Shown here: one piece after another, positions 32,527 through 40,639 of the stretch
Layout of the letters: each line of letters opens with the position of its first letter
Position numbering within the stretch: position 1 is the stretch's first letter
Assembly (NCBI GenBank): GCA_030583905.1
Contig: CP129481.1
Location: forward strand, 3,812,136-3,876,135
DNA length: 64,000 bases
Direction of reading: 5' to 3'
Source: Anaerolineales bacterium
GTDB lineage: Bacteria > Chloroflexota > Anaerolineae > Anaerolineales > Villigracilaceae
The notes under the pieces: generated by a model
The model's input: the letters and a program-made list of their open reading frames with translations, nothing else
The model's database searches: none
Told to the model about the DNA's origin: nothing
Made by a program: the position numbers and the translations under genes

Positions 32527-32803
32527 GATTTTTCCTTTGTTGTCTTTCTGCCTTGCAATCGTTACTGCTTTGATTCAGCGAATCATGTTGTTTGTTTATT
32601 TGTGTTTATCATTCAACATACAACAATAAATAAAACAATCATTATTCTATGTTTTATTTTATACAACTTATGATTTATGTAAAGGTTTTTACACATATAA
32701 TTATCTTAAAATATCATAAGCATAAATTCGTATGATCTTCAAACGGTGCGATATTTTCTTTAAGGTTTTTAAGTTATTTAAGGTCGTTAATGTTCTTAAG
32801 AAT
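32527..32803. other. AT-rich intergenic region upstream of the ATP-grasp gene
   Basis: About 280 bases without a gene, strongly AT-rich from 32590 on. It includes a perfect 15-base palindrome TGATTCAGCGAATCA (32571-32585), about 45 bases before the ATP-grasp ATG, a possible operator. The promoter must lie here, but several A/T-rich -10-like boxes make a single choice unsafe. I see no RNA gene. Confidence 0.5.
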
Positions 32804-32835
32804 AAAAGAGACGGATGATATCACCCGTCTCTTTT
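32804..32835 (-). terminator. terminator of the GH4 glycosidase gene
   Basis: AAAAGAGACGG (32804-32814) pairs over 11 bp with 32825-32835, loop of 10, followed on the minus strand by TTTTATTCTT. It is 21 bases after the stop codon. Confidence 0.85.
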
Positions 32836-32856
32836 ATTCTGCATGGATCGGAATGT

Positions 32857-34242
32857 TCATTTCCAAAACTGCGGAAGATGCTCCTTGTATGTTTTCAAGT
32901 AATCGTCAAGGATGGACTCTGCGGTCTCCGCATCGGTAATGACGGGGTCGAGCAGGAGACATTGCAGCGCTTTTTCACGACTGCCTTCGACCGCCGCATC
33001 CACACATAATTGTGCGATGGTCAATTCGCGACGGCAGAGCTCGGCAATCGGCTCAGGCAGCGGACCGACATGCACGGGATGGATCCCTGCTCCATTCACA
33101 TGAACAGGCGTCTCCACCGTCGCGCCCAATGGAAGATTCGGGATCTGCCCGACGTTCGGGAGATTCGCCGCAAGATGATAATGACTGCCTCCATAAGCGA
33201 CATTCTCGATCATCTCCAACGCGCCTTCGGAATCGGTCTCAAGCAAACCGTCGATGGTCATGTTGCCATCCGCCATTTCATTCAAGCGGTCCAGGCTGAA
33301 ATCGCGCACGCCCGCCATCAATTCCCAGTCATACAGGCGGATGTTGAACTTTTCCCACGGCTTGGTGACGGGGTCGCTCATCCACGGCAGATACTCACAG
33401 AGATGGGTATCTCCGGGAATCGGGAACAAGCCAAAGTCACGAAAGACGCGGCGCGTCAGCGGTTCGAAAGACTCATCCAGTTCAAAAAATCGTTCTCTTA
33501 ATAACGGATACAGATCTTCTCCAGTGCGCCTGTCATGGATGGATACGAGCCATGTGAAGTGATTCGTGCCCGCGGCGCGGATATCCACAAGCGGAACGAT
33601 CTGATGAACGACCTGTTGCTGAAGCGGATGCTGCATCACATCCGCGTGCATACCTTCGAGACCTTCGGGGACTTGAATGCCAAGGTCTTTGGCAAGCGCC
33701 ACACCGACCATGCCGTAGCCGGCATAAATTTGATGACATAAGCCCACCGCTTTGATCTTGCTGTGACGATTGACAAGGTCGCAGATGCGCACCATCGGGT
33801 TTGTGAAATTGATGAACCATGCATCAGGGCAAGTCTGTTCCATATCATGGACGATCTCCAGCACCGGCTTGACATTGCGCGCCGCATGGATGAAACCGCC
33901 GGGTCCGCCGTTTTCTGCGTATGGCTGTCGCACGCCGTATTTGATGGGAATCTCAAAATCGGATTTCCACAATTCTTCACGCGGACCAACTTCAATAGCG
34001 GAGACGACAAAATTCGTTCCATCGAGCGCATCCTTATGATGCGTGTGGGCTGTGATGGTAAAGCGCGCATCCCATTCCTTATTCAATCGGTTCGCCAGCC
34101 GATGAACGATGTCCAAACTCTGGGCGTTTCTGTCCACGAGCCGCAGGGTGGACCCTTTCAATTTCTGCGAGCGCATGATGGCAGACAGCGTATTTTCCCC
34201 AAACGAGGCGCTTCCCGCGCCAATGACGGTGATAGTGGTCAT
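32857..34242 (-). CDS. family 4 glycoside hydrolase (alpha-glucosidase/galactosidase type)
   Basis: NAD- and metal-dependent glycosidase of 461 residues. ITVIGAGSASFGENTLSAIM is the NAD-binding start. WFINFTNPMVRICDLVNRH and AVGLCHQIYAGYGM form the active site, with the Cys and His of GLCH as metal ligands. AAGTNHFTWLVSIHDRRTGEDLYP is another family block. GH4 enzymes cleave by a redox-elimination route. The precise sugar cannot be told. AAGGAG lies 7 bases before the ATG, directly after a T-run of a hairpin (34263-34286). It is a single-gene unit with no sugar transporter next to it. Confidence 0.88.
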   Translation of the reverse strand: MTTITVIGAGSASFGENTLSAIMRSQKLKGSTLRLVDRNAQSLDIVHRLANRLNKEWDARFTITAHTHHKDALDGTNFVVSAIEVGPREELWKSDFEIPIKYGVRQPYAENGGPGGFIHAARNVKPVLEIVHDMEQTCPDAWFINFTNPMVRICDLVNRHSKIKAVGLCHQIYAGYGMVGVALAKDLGIQVPEGLEGMHADVMQHPLQQQVVHQIVPLVDIRAAGTNHFTWLVSIHDRRTGEDLYPLLRERFFELDESFEPLTRRVFRDFGLFPIPGDTHLCEYLPWMSDPVTKPWEKFNIRLYDWELMAGVRDFSLDRLNEMADGNMTIDGLLETDSEGALEMIENVAYGGSHYHLAANLPNVGQIPNLPLGATVETPVHVNGAGIHPVHVGPLPEPIAELCRRELTIAQLCVDAAVEGSREKALQCLLLDPVITDAETAESILDDYLKTYKEHLPQFWK

Positions 34243-34252
34243 AGATATCTCC

Positions 34253-34286
34253 TTGAAAAAAAAATGAGCGCATCAACGCGCTCATT
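34253..34286 (-). terminator. terminator or attenuator in the GH4 leader
   Basis: AATGAGCGC (34263-34271) pairs with 34278-34286 over 9 bp, loop of 6, and is followed on the minus strand by ten T. The run ends 3 bases before the GH4 ribosome binding site. It may end the upstream remnant gene, or act as an attenuator of GH4. TACAAT at 34284-34289 overlaps the first arm and could be a -10 box. Confidence 0.75.
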
Positions 34287-34321
34287 GTACTTTGATAATC
34301 ATCACAGCAGGCTGTCCATGT

Positions 34322-34425
34322 TCAAGGCACGGGCTTAAATTCAGATTCTGTTTTCCGCAAACCGTATTCCATCACATACAGCATCTTATCGATCATTTCC
34401 TGCGTCTTCGAGGAACGTACCGGTC
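34322..34425 (-). pseudogene. orphan 3' end of a lost gene, joined to the truncated ABC gene
   Basis: In a frame shifted relative to the ABC ATPase, about 33 codons (SSKTQEMIDKMLYVMEYGL, then RKTESEFKPVP and stop) look like the helical C-terminus of another protein. It has no start of its own. It begins where ABC similarity ends, near 34420. This suggests a deletion joining two genes, with the rest of the ATPase and probably its permease lost. Confidence 0.5.
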
Positions 34426-34895
34426 GGTTCATCCAAAAAGAGCAGTTTGGGGTTGTTGACCAAGGACCGCGCCACGCTCAGACGGTTCTTCATCCCTTTG
34501 GAAAATCGCGAAACCAGCGTATCGGCATCGTCCAGCAAACCAACCATCTCCAGCAATTCATCAGGATTCATCACGGATCCCTGGTACAGCGCGCCGAAGT
34601 AACGCAGGTTCTCGCGTGCGGTCAATTTGCTGTAATGATTGGGCATTTCAAAACTCACGCCAATCTGCTCGAAATATTCGCAGCCCCATTCGCGCAGGTC
34701 GCGGTCGAAGACTTGCACCGATCCCTGAAATCCCTGTAACAGCCGAAATAGGATCTTCTGCGTGGTGGATTTGCCCGCGCTGCTCGGTCCGAGGAATCCG
34801 AAGATCTCACCGGGCTGGACGCTGAAACTGATGTCCTTGATGGCTGGCTCAGTCGTGCCTGTATAAGTAAAAGTCAGGTTGCTAACGTTAATCAT
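34386..34895 (-). CDS. ABC transporter ATP-binding protein, truncated after Walker B
   Basis: The 169 residues from the ATG at 34895 (GGAAG upstream) start INVSNLTFTYTGTTEPAIKD and contain Walker A FGFLGPSSAGKSTTQK, a Q-loop region GVSFEMPN, the signature SRFSKGMKNRLSVARSL and Walker B LLFLDEPTG. Then the sequence diverges and stops (TFLEDAGNDR). The D-loop, H-switch and C-terminal helices are missing, so it should not hydrolyse ATP normally. Intact relatives are about 230-300 residues long. A shifted frame beyond the break resembles the end of some other gene (34322-34425). No permease is adjacent. Likely a pseudogene. Confidence 0.75.
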   Translation of the reverse strand: MINVSNLTFTYTGTTEPAIKDISFSVQPGEIFGFLGPSSAGKSTTQKILFRLLQGFQGSVQVFDRDLREWGCEYFEQIGVSFEMPNHYSKLTARENLRYFGALYQGSVMNPDELLEMVGLLDDADTLVSRFSKGMKNRLSVARSLVNNPKLLFLDEPTGTFLEDAGNDR

Positions 34896-35082
34896 GGCGC
34901 TTCCTTTGGCTCCCCCGCCTGCATACTTGCGGGTAAATATGACTTGGTGGTCATATGACCACAAGGTCACATTTTGCGATAATTTTCCCCCATGTCAAGG
35001 GATTTAATGTCACATTCGCTTCACTCTTCGCCTGTGCCTGATTCTATTTTCTCCCGCATATTCCGCCTCTGAAACAAAAATT

Positions 35083-35104
35083 CCGCGAGGCTCTCGCCTC
35101 ACGG
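35083..35104 (-). terminator. terminator of the membrane protein gene at 35099
   Basis: CCGCGAGGC (35083-35091) pairs with GCCTCACGG (35096-35104) with one mismatch and a 4-base loop; AATTTTTGTTT follows on the minus strand. The stem overlaps the stop codon. Confidence 0.75.
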
Positions 35105-35920
35105 TTTTTCAAACTGGTCACTGGCTATTGATTTACTTTTCAATCCAACAAACCTCTCCCCTATCATCTTCACCAACAAACCCGCCCGCCAAAACGCGAC
35201 CGCTGCCATGCCATGTGCAAGGACCGCGAACAACGGCGGTGTCTCATAAGTGTAATACGTCCAGCATTGACGGGTGGTACCCCACAGTTCAAGGAAATAA
35301 CCCAGCCCTGTCCCTGCGATGAACGTCAACAGGGCAAAGCGATGATCGGTTGGGGTCAGGATCAGCAGGACACACAGGAGGATGGCGAGCAAGGTAAAGG
35401 ATTTGTCAAAGGTTGGGGAAACAAAGACCAGCATCAATGTCAGGAAAGAGGCGAAGGTGATCCAGTAGAGAATAGTGAATAACGATCGGAGATTCGTCGT
35501 CTTTCGTTCGATGATCCAGTTTAAAAATCTTGCGATGCGGTCAATTGACAACGACGCGATGGGCCAGGCAGGGATGATCCACAACGGCGGGCGCTCGGCT
35601 GTGTAGTAATGCCAGAGTTCAGTCTGCGTGCCCCAGCTTTCGATCGCCAGCCCGCCAAAGATGCCGACGAAGACGATCAACCAGTCCGTTTTGAGATTCG
35701 CGCGCGCAACGATGGTGATGGACATAAAGAGGAAGATGCCGAGCAAAAGCCAGTCCATGTAGAGCCACCAGGGACCGTTCCAATCGATGTAGGCGATGAC
35801 TTCTTCGGCTAGGGGCCACCAGATGTAAACGATGAGGAAGATCGTGACGAAAAACCCGCCGAGCAGGATGGACGAGTCGCGCGTCCAAAGTTTGGAAAAT
35901 GTGTTTCTCAATAAAGTCAT
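35099..35920 (-). CDS. polytopic membrane protein, unknown function
   Basis: 273 residues with about seven or eight hydrophobic segments and aromatic-rich loops. Two similar internal blocks, GLAIESWGTQTELWHYYTAE and GYFLELWGTTRQCWTYYTYE (about residues 94-113 and 206-225), each followed by an RPPL/TPPL-type turn and a PAWP/AHGM segment, point to an internal duplication. I do not recognise a named family. The ATG at 35920 has no Shine-Dalgarno, but TATAAT ends 7 bases before it (35927-35932), so a leaderless transcript is likely. Confidence 0.7.
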   Translation of the reverse strand: MTLLRNTFSKLWTRDSSILLGGFFVTIFLIVYIWWPLAEEVIAYIDWNGPWWLYMDWLLLGIFLFMSITIVARANLKTDWLIVFVGIFGGLAIESWGTQTELWHYYTAERPPLWIIPAWPIASLSIDRIARFLNWIIERKTTNLRSLFTILYWITFASFLTLMLVFVSPTFDKSFTLLAILLCVLLILTPTDHRFALLTFIAGTGLGYFLELWGTTRQCWTYYTYETPPLFAVLAHGMAAVAFWRAGLLVKMIGERFVGLKSKSIASDQFEKP

Positions 35921-35926
35921 GCGCGG

Positions 35927-35932
35927 ATTATA
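35927..35932 (-). promoter_or_regulatory. -10 box of a likely leaderless gene
   Basis: A perfect TATAAT on the minus strand, six bases before the ATG at 35920. Transcription would begin at or next to the start codon. No good -35 box is visible. Confidence 0.55.
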
Positions 35933-36020
35933 CATGATGTCATTTTCTGCTCCCCAGTCTTAGGGGATCGAGATGGCGTGTAGCTCAAAGCTTAAAATTT
36001 CTCACGGAACTCTTATTTGC

Positions 36021-36049
36021 TTGCATTTTTGTTAGGACTAACCTAAAAT
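36021..36049 (+). promoter_or_regulatory. promoter of the secreted nuclease gene
   Basis: TTGCAT (36021-36026) and TAAAAT (36044-36049), 17 bases apart. The mRNA would have a leader of about 127 bases before the ATG at 36183, long for this region. I could not match the leader to a known riboswitch. Confidence 0.6.
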
Positions 36050-36182
36050 TGAACAATTGGGGGAGCATGAAATTATGGAATTGTATTTGACCAGTCGAAG
36101 GAGGTACCTCGCACCTGCAAAACTAAAATCTGCAATTGTCCGGGCACGTTTTTTGTTCCCAATAACTCAAGAGGAGAATGGC

Positions 36183-39100
36183 ATGAATAAAAGTTTGGTC
36201 AGAGTATTTTCGTTGGTAACGATGCTGGCGTTGATACTGGGGGGATTGCCGGTGCAGAATGTACAGGCGGCTCATGTCTTGTTTAGCAACCCGACTACTA
36301 CGGTTTTCATCAATGAGATCCATTATGATAATACTAGTACAGATGCCGGGGAAGCAATCGAGATTGCAGGACCGGCTGGCACTGATCTTACAGGGTGGAG
36401 TATTGTCTTATATAACGGTTCTGGCGGGGCTGTATATGATACCGATGCATTGAGCGGCATCATCCCCAACCAGCAGGGTGGATATGGCACGGTGGTTCTG
36501 ACATACCCAGCCAATGGAATACAGAATGGCGCGCCCGACGGTATTGCTCTCGTCAACGGTACGACTGTTGTCCAGTTCCTCAGCTATGAGGGAACTTTCG
36601 CGGCAGTCGGCGGACCTGCGAACGGAATGACTAGTACGGATATTGGAGTTAGCCAGGCTGGTACCGAACCGCTGGGATCCTCCCTGCAATTGACCGGTAC
36701 TGGCTCGACTTATGGCGAGTTCACGTGGACTGCCACAACATCCAGCACGTTTGGGAGTCCAAACACCGGTCAGTTTTTTGGTGCGCCAGAACCATCAGCC
36801 CCCGTGATCAACGAATTCTCCGCCAGCACGGCTGGCACTGACGTTGAATATGTTGAATTCTACGGCGATCCCAATACGGACTATTCCGCCTATACACTCC
36901 TTGAAATCGAAGGTGATGCCGGAGCCTCCGTCGGAACCGTGGATGAGGTGATCAATCTTGGCACGACGGATGCCAACGATCTTTACCTCGTCAACCTGCC
37001 AGCCAACGCACTCGAGAATGGCACCATCACGCTCTTGCTTGTCAAGAACTTCGCTGGCGCACTAAATGCCGATCTCGACACCGATAATGACGGCGTCTTT
37101 GATACCACTCCCTGGGATGCCATTGTTGATTCGGTGGCTGTCAATGATGGCGGAGCGGGCGACATAACCTACGGGACGCCCACCTTGGGCGTCGCCTATG
37201 ACGGTCTGCCCTTTGCCCCCGGCGGCGCGTCGCGCATCCCGGATGGGACTGATACCGACACAACCGCCGATTGGGTCCGCAACGATTTCGATCTGGCGGG
37301 CATCCCCGGTTTTGACGGCACACCGGAGGTTGGTGAGGCATACAATACGCCGGGCGCTCTGAATGAAGTGGTGACTCCAGTAGTTCTTGGAAATGTTGTC
37401 ATCAGCCAAATCTACGGCGGCGGCGGGAACAGCGGCGCGACATATACCCATGATTTCATCGAACTGTACAACTCCAGCGCCAGTAGTATCGATCTTACCG
37501 GATGGTCGGTGCAATATGCATCCGCTGCCGGAACATCTTGGCAGGTGACAGCCTTATCAGGCTCTATTGCTCCGGGTGGTTATTATCTCATCCAGCAAGC
37601 GGCTGGTTCGGGCGGCACAACATCCCTGCCAACACCGGACGCCATCGGCACAATAGCCATGAGCGCTACAGCCGGTAAAGTTGCGCTGGTCAATAACACC
37701 ACTGCGCTGAGTGGCGCATGCCCGACTGGAAGTCAGATCGTTGACTTTGTCGGATTTGGCGCCACAGCAAACTGCTTTGAAGGAAGCGGATCTGCCCCCG
37801 CACCCAGCAACACAACGGCTATTTTCCGAAAGGATGGCGGGAACCAGGACACCGACAATAATAATGATGATTTTGAAACCGGCGCCCCCAATCCACGGAA
37901 CAGCGGTTTCGGCGCCGAGGATGACGCCCCCGAAGTCGTCAGCACCTTCCCGACGGACGGCGCAACTGACTTCCCCACCACAGGAAACCTCGCTGTTACA
38001 TTCAGCGAACCGGTTGACGTGACCGGCACATGGTTCGAACTGATCTGCACAACCAGCGGAACGGTTCTGGCAACCGTCAGCGGTGGTCCGACCAACTTCA
38101 CGTTGAATCCCGATGCGGACCTGATTGCCGGTGAAACCTGCACGCTGAACATTTACGCCGCGAACGTCACCGATCAAGACGCCAACGATCCGCCCGACAA
38201 CATGGAAGCGGATCACACGATCAGCTTCAGCGTCTTGAACGCCTGCATCCTGCCCTTCACTCCGATTTATGATATCCAAGGCAGTGGACCCATCGCCGCC
38301 ATCACTGGCACGGTCACCACGCAAGGTGTTGTAATCGGCGATTATGAAGGACCATCGCCGACCCTGCGCGGCTTTTACATTCAGGATGCAACAGGCGACG
38401 GTGATCCCGCCACATCAGACGGTATCTTTGTCTTCAACGGCAACAATGACAACGTCAACCTCGGTGACGTCGTCCGCGTGACCGGTACCGCCGCTGAATT
38501 CCAAGACCAGACACAGATCAGCACATCCTCCATCGTTAACTGTGGAACTGGTTCTGTGACACCGGTGGATGTCACCTTCCCGGTTGCTTCATTAGACTAC
38601 CTTGAACGCTACGAAGGCATGCTGGTGCGCCTGCCGCAGACCATGTACGTGACCGAGCACTTCCAACTCGGGCGCTTTGGTCAGGTATTGCTCTCCTCCG
38701 GTGCCCGCCTGCAACAACCGACGAATGTTGTTGATCCCGGCGCGCCTGCGCTCGCATTGCAAGCCGCAAACGACCTGAACAAGATCATCATCGATGACGC
38801 CCTGCAAAGCCAAAACCCCGACCCGATCCTGTTCGCGCGCGGCGGACTTCCCCTCTCCGCCAGCAACACCCTGCGCGGCGGTGACACGGCGACAAACATC
38901 GTCGGCGTGATGACCTATACTTGGGCTGGCAACGCGGCAAGCGGGAACGCCTATCGCATCCGCCCCATCAACGCGCTGAACGGCTACGTCAACTTCGAGC
39001 CGACCAACCCGCGTCCCACCGAGTCTCCAGATGTGGGCGGTTCGCTCAAGGTCGTCAGCTTTAACCTGCTCAACTACTTCAATACCTTCTCCGGTTGTAC

Positions 39101-40484
39101 CAATGGGGTCGGCGGAGCGCCCACGGATTGTCGCGGAGCAGAAAACCTGGCGGAATTCAACCGCCAATGGACCAAGACCGTCGCCGCCATCCTTCAGATG
39201 GATGCGGACGTGATCGGCGTCAATGAGATCGAGAACGACGGTTATGGTCCCAACAGTGCCATCGCCCACCTCGTTGATCAGCTAAACGCCGCCACCGCCC
39301 CCGGCACCTACGCTTACATTGACGTAGATACCGGCACTGGGGAGGTCAACGCCCTCGGCACGGATGCGATTAAAGTAGGCTTTATCTACAAGCCCGGCTC
39401 GGTAACTCCCGTCGGACAGACCGCCGCCCTTAACACGGTCGAGTTCGTCAACGGCGGGGACAGCGCGCCGCGCAACCGTCCCGCACTTGCGCAGGCATTC
39501 GAAGAAAATGCCAACGGACATGCCTTCATCGTCAGTGTCAACCACCTCAAGAGCAAAGGCTCCGCCTGCGATGCACCCGACGCGGGGGATGGACAGGGCA
39601 ACTGCAACCAGGTGCGCTTGAATGCCGTGTTCGAACTAATGTCCTGGCTTGCGTCCGACCCGACCGGCACCGGCGATCCCGATATCCTGCTCATCGGCGA
39701 TTACAACTCCTATGCCATGGAAGACCCGATCATCGCGATTGAGGACTTTGGCTTCACCCACCTGATCAAGACCTTCCTTGGATCGGATGCCTACTCCTAC
39801 GTCTTCGACGGGCAGTGGGGATACCTCGACCACGCCCTTGCATCGTCTTCCATGATCCCATATGTGACTGGCGTTGCAGATTACCATATCAACGCGGACG
39901 AACCTGCTGTGCTGGATTACAACACCAACTTCAAGAGCGCCGGTCAGGTCACAAGCTTATACTCGCCGGATGAGTTCCGCGTCTCAGACCATGACCCGGT
40001 GTTGATCGGCTTGGATCTGGGCATCAACGACCTCATGTGCAACGGACTCCCAGCCACCATTATCGGCACCCCGGGCGACGACGTTATCTACGGCACCAAC
40101 GGTAATGATGTCATTGTCGGACTCGGCGGCAACGACACCATCTACGGCGGCAACGGCAACGACACCATCTGCGGCGGCAACGGGGACGACACCATCTATG
40201 GCGGCAATGGCAACGACGTGCTGGATGGCGGCGACGGAGACGACGACTTGGACGGCCAAAATGGCAATGACATTCTCACAGGTGGCAATGGCAACGATAC
40301 TCTCATCGGCTGGAACGGGAATGACTTGTTGGACGGCGGCGCCGGAAACGATATCCTCTACGGCAACAATGGCAACGATACATTGACTGGCGGACCCGGC
40401 GCAGACTGGTTCAGCGGCGGGAACGGCAGCGATACCTACCCTGACTTCAACGCAGGGGAAGGTGACACGAACGATGGTACATAG
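36183..40484 (+). CDS. secreted multidomain nuclease (ExeM/NucH type) with lamin-tail domains and RTX repeats
   Basis: 1433 residues from the ATG at 36183, with AGGAG 8 bases upstream. Residues 1-29 are a Sec signal peptide ending VQAA. Three lamin-tail-like domains follow (about 40-175, 200-370, 403-575; openings VFINEIHYDN, PVINEFSAS, VVISQIYGGG). Then come a Big_5-type domain (583-690, VVSTFPTDGATDF) and an OB-like region (695-950). The endonuclease/exonuclease/phosphatase domain (about 952-1290) has KVVSFNLLNYF, ADVIGVNEIEND, VNHLKSKG, LIGDYNSYAMED and SDHDPVLIG, so metal and catalytic residues are present. Fourteen Ca-binding RTX nonapeptides end the protein. Predicted to degrade extracellular DNA, releasing nutrients or remodelling biofilm. 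Confidence 0.9.
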   Translation: MNKSLVRVFSLVTMLALILGGLPVQNVQAAHVLFSNPTTTVFINEIHYDNTSTDAGEAIEIAGPAGTDLTGWSIVLYNGSGGAVYDTDALSGIIPNQQGGYGTVVLTYPANGIQNGAPDGIALVNGTTVVQFLSYEGTFAAVGGPANGMTSTDIGVSQAGTEPLGSSLQLTGTGSTYGEFTWTATTSSTFGSPNTGQFFGAPEPSAPVINEFSASTAGTDVEYVEFYGDPNTDYSAYTLLEIEGDAGASVGTVDEVINLGTTDANDLYLVNLPANALENGTITLLLVKNFAGALNADLDTDNDGVFDTTPWDAIVDSVAVNDGGAGDITYGTPTLGVAYDGLPFAPGGASRIPDGTDTDTTADWVRNDFDLAGIPGFDGTPEVGEAYNTPGALNEVVTPVVLGNVVISQIYGGGGNSGATYTHDFIELYNSSASSIDLTGWSVQYASAAGTSWQVTALSGSIAPGGYYLIQQAAGSGGTTSLPTPDAIGTIAMSATAGKVALVNNTTALSGACPTGSQIVDFVGFGATANCFEGSGSAPAPSNTTAIFRKDGGNQDTDNNNDDFETGAPNPRNSGFGAEDDAPEVVSTFPTDGATDFPTTGNLAVTFSEPVDVTGTWFELICTTSGTVLATVSGGPTNFTLNPDADLIAGETCTLNIYAANVTDQDANDPPDNMEADHTISFSVLNACILPFTPIYDIQGSGPIAAITGTVTTQGVVIGDYEGPSPTLRGFYIQDATGDGDPATSDGIFVFNGNNDNVNLGDVVRVTGTAAEFQDQTQISTSSIVNCGTGSVTPVDVTFPVASLDYLERYEGMLVRLPQTMYVTEHFQLGRFGQVLLSSGARLQQPTNVVDPGAPALALQAANDLNKIIIDDALQSQNPDPILFARGGLPLSASNTLRGGDTATNIVGVMTYTWAGNAASGNAYRIRPINALNGYVNFEPTNPRPTESPDVGGSLKVVSFNLLNYFNTFSGCTNGVGGAPTDCRGAENLAEFNRQWTKTVAAILQMDADVIGVNEIENDGYGPNSAIAHLVDQLNAATAPGTYAYIDVDTGTGEVNALGTDAIKVGFIYKPGSVTPVGQTAALNTVEFVNGGDSAPRNRPALAQAFEENANGHAFIVSVNHLKSKGSACDAPDAGDGQGNCNQVRLNAVFELMSWLASDPTGTGDPDILLIGDYNSYAMEDPIIAIEDFGFTHLIKTFLGSDAYSYVFDGQWGYLDHALASSSMIPYVTGVADYHINADEPAVLDYNTNFKSAGQVTSLYSPDEFRVSDHDPVLIGLDLGINDLMCNGLPATIIGTPGDDVIYGTNGNDVIVGLGGNDTIYGGNGNDTICGGNGDDTIYGGNGNDVLDGGDGDDDLDGQNGNDILTGGNGNDTLIGWNGNDLLDGGAGNDILYGNNGNDTLTGGPGADWFSGGNGSDTYPDFNAGEGDTNDGT
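40065..40442 (+). repeat. 14 tandem 27-bp units coding RTX nonapeptides
   Basis: Each unit codes GGxGxDxUx (for example GGNGNDTIY). The DNA repeats are imperfect, so this is protein-level selection rather than a simple satellite. It forms the Ca-binding beta-roll at the nuclease C-terminus. Confidence 0.9.
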
Positions 40485-40517
40485 CGTGCCATAAACCTGT
40501 ATGCCGCAAACGTAAAA

Positions 40518-40546
40518 AAGAAGACCCGCCGTTGGCGGGTCTTCTT
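40518..40546 (+). terminator. terminator after the nuclease gene
   Basis: AAGAAGACCCGCC (40518-40530) pairs over 13 bp with 40534-40546, loop GTT. The following T content is low (CTTCTTCAT lies partly in the stem). Confidence 0.75.
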
Positions 40547-40604
40547 CATATGTAATGGTCACCGAAGCGAATACGTTTACATGGAGCAGCGCCAGCCCTG
40601 ATTG

Positions 40605-40633
40605 TTGACATTTCCACATCCATCGTCTAAACT
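40605..40633 (+). promoter_or_regulatory. comM promoter, leaderless type
   Basis: Consensus TTGACA (40605-40610), 17-base spacer, TAAACT (40628-40633), then six bases and the ATG at 40640. There is no ribosome binding site. Transcription should begin at the start codon. Confidence 0.8.
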
Positions 40634-40639
40634 TTCCCC

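Noticed and set aside
32404..32673. 89-codon plus-strand frame
   Set aside because: Half antisense to the ATP-grasp gene and half AT-rich gap, with a hydrophobic low-complexity end; no binding site.
36057..36182. N-terminal extension of the secreted nuclease
   Set aside because: It would put 42 charged residues before the signal peptide; the ATG at 36183 has AGGAG and a normal signal sequence.
36050..36182. Leader of the nuclease gene considered as a riboswitch
   Set aside because: I could not match it to the conserved cores of c-di-GMP, cobalamin or other common riboswitches; only a GAGGTACCTC palindrome stands out.
40065..40442. Tandem 27-bp array considered as a CRISPR or satellite
   Set aside because: The units are in frame, imperfect and code Ca-binding nonapeptides; no spacer structure is present.
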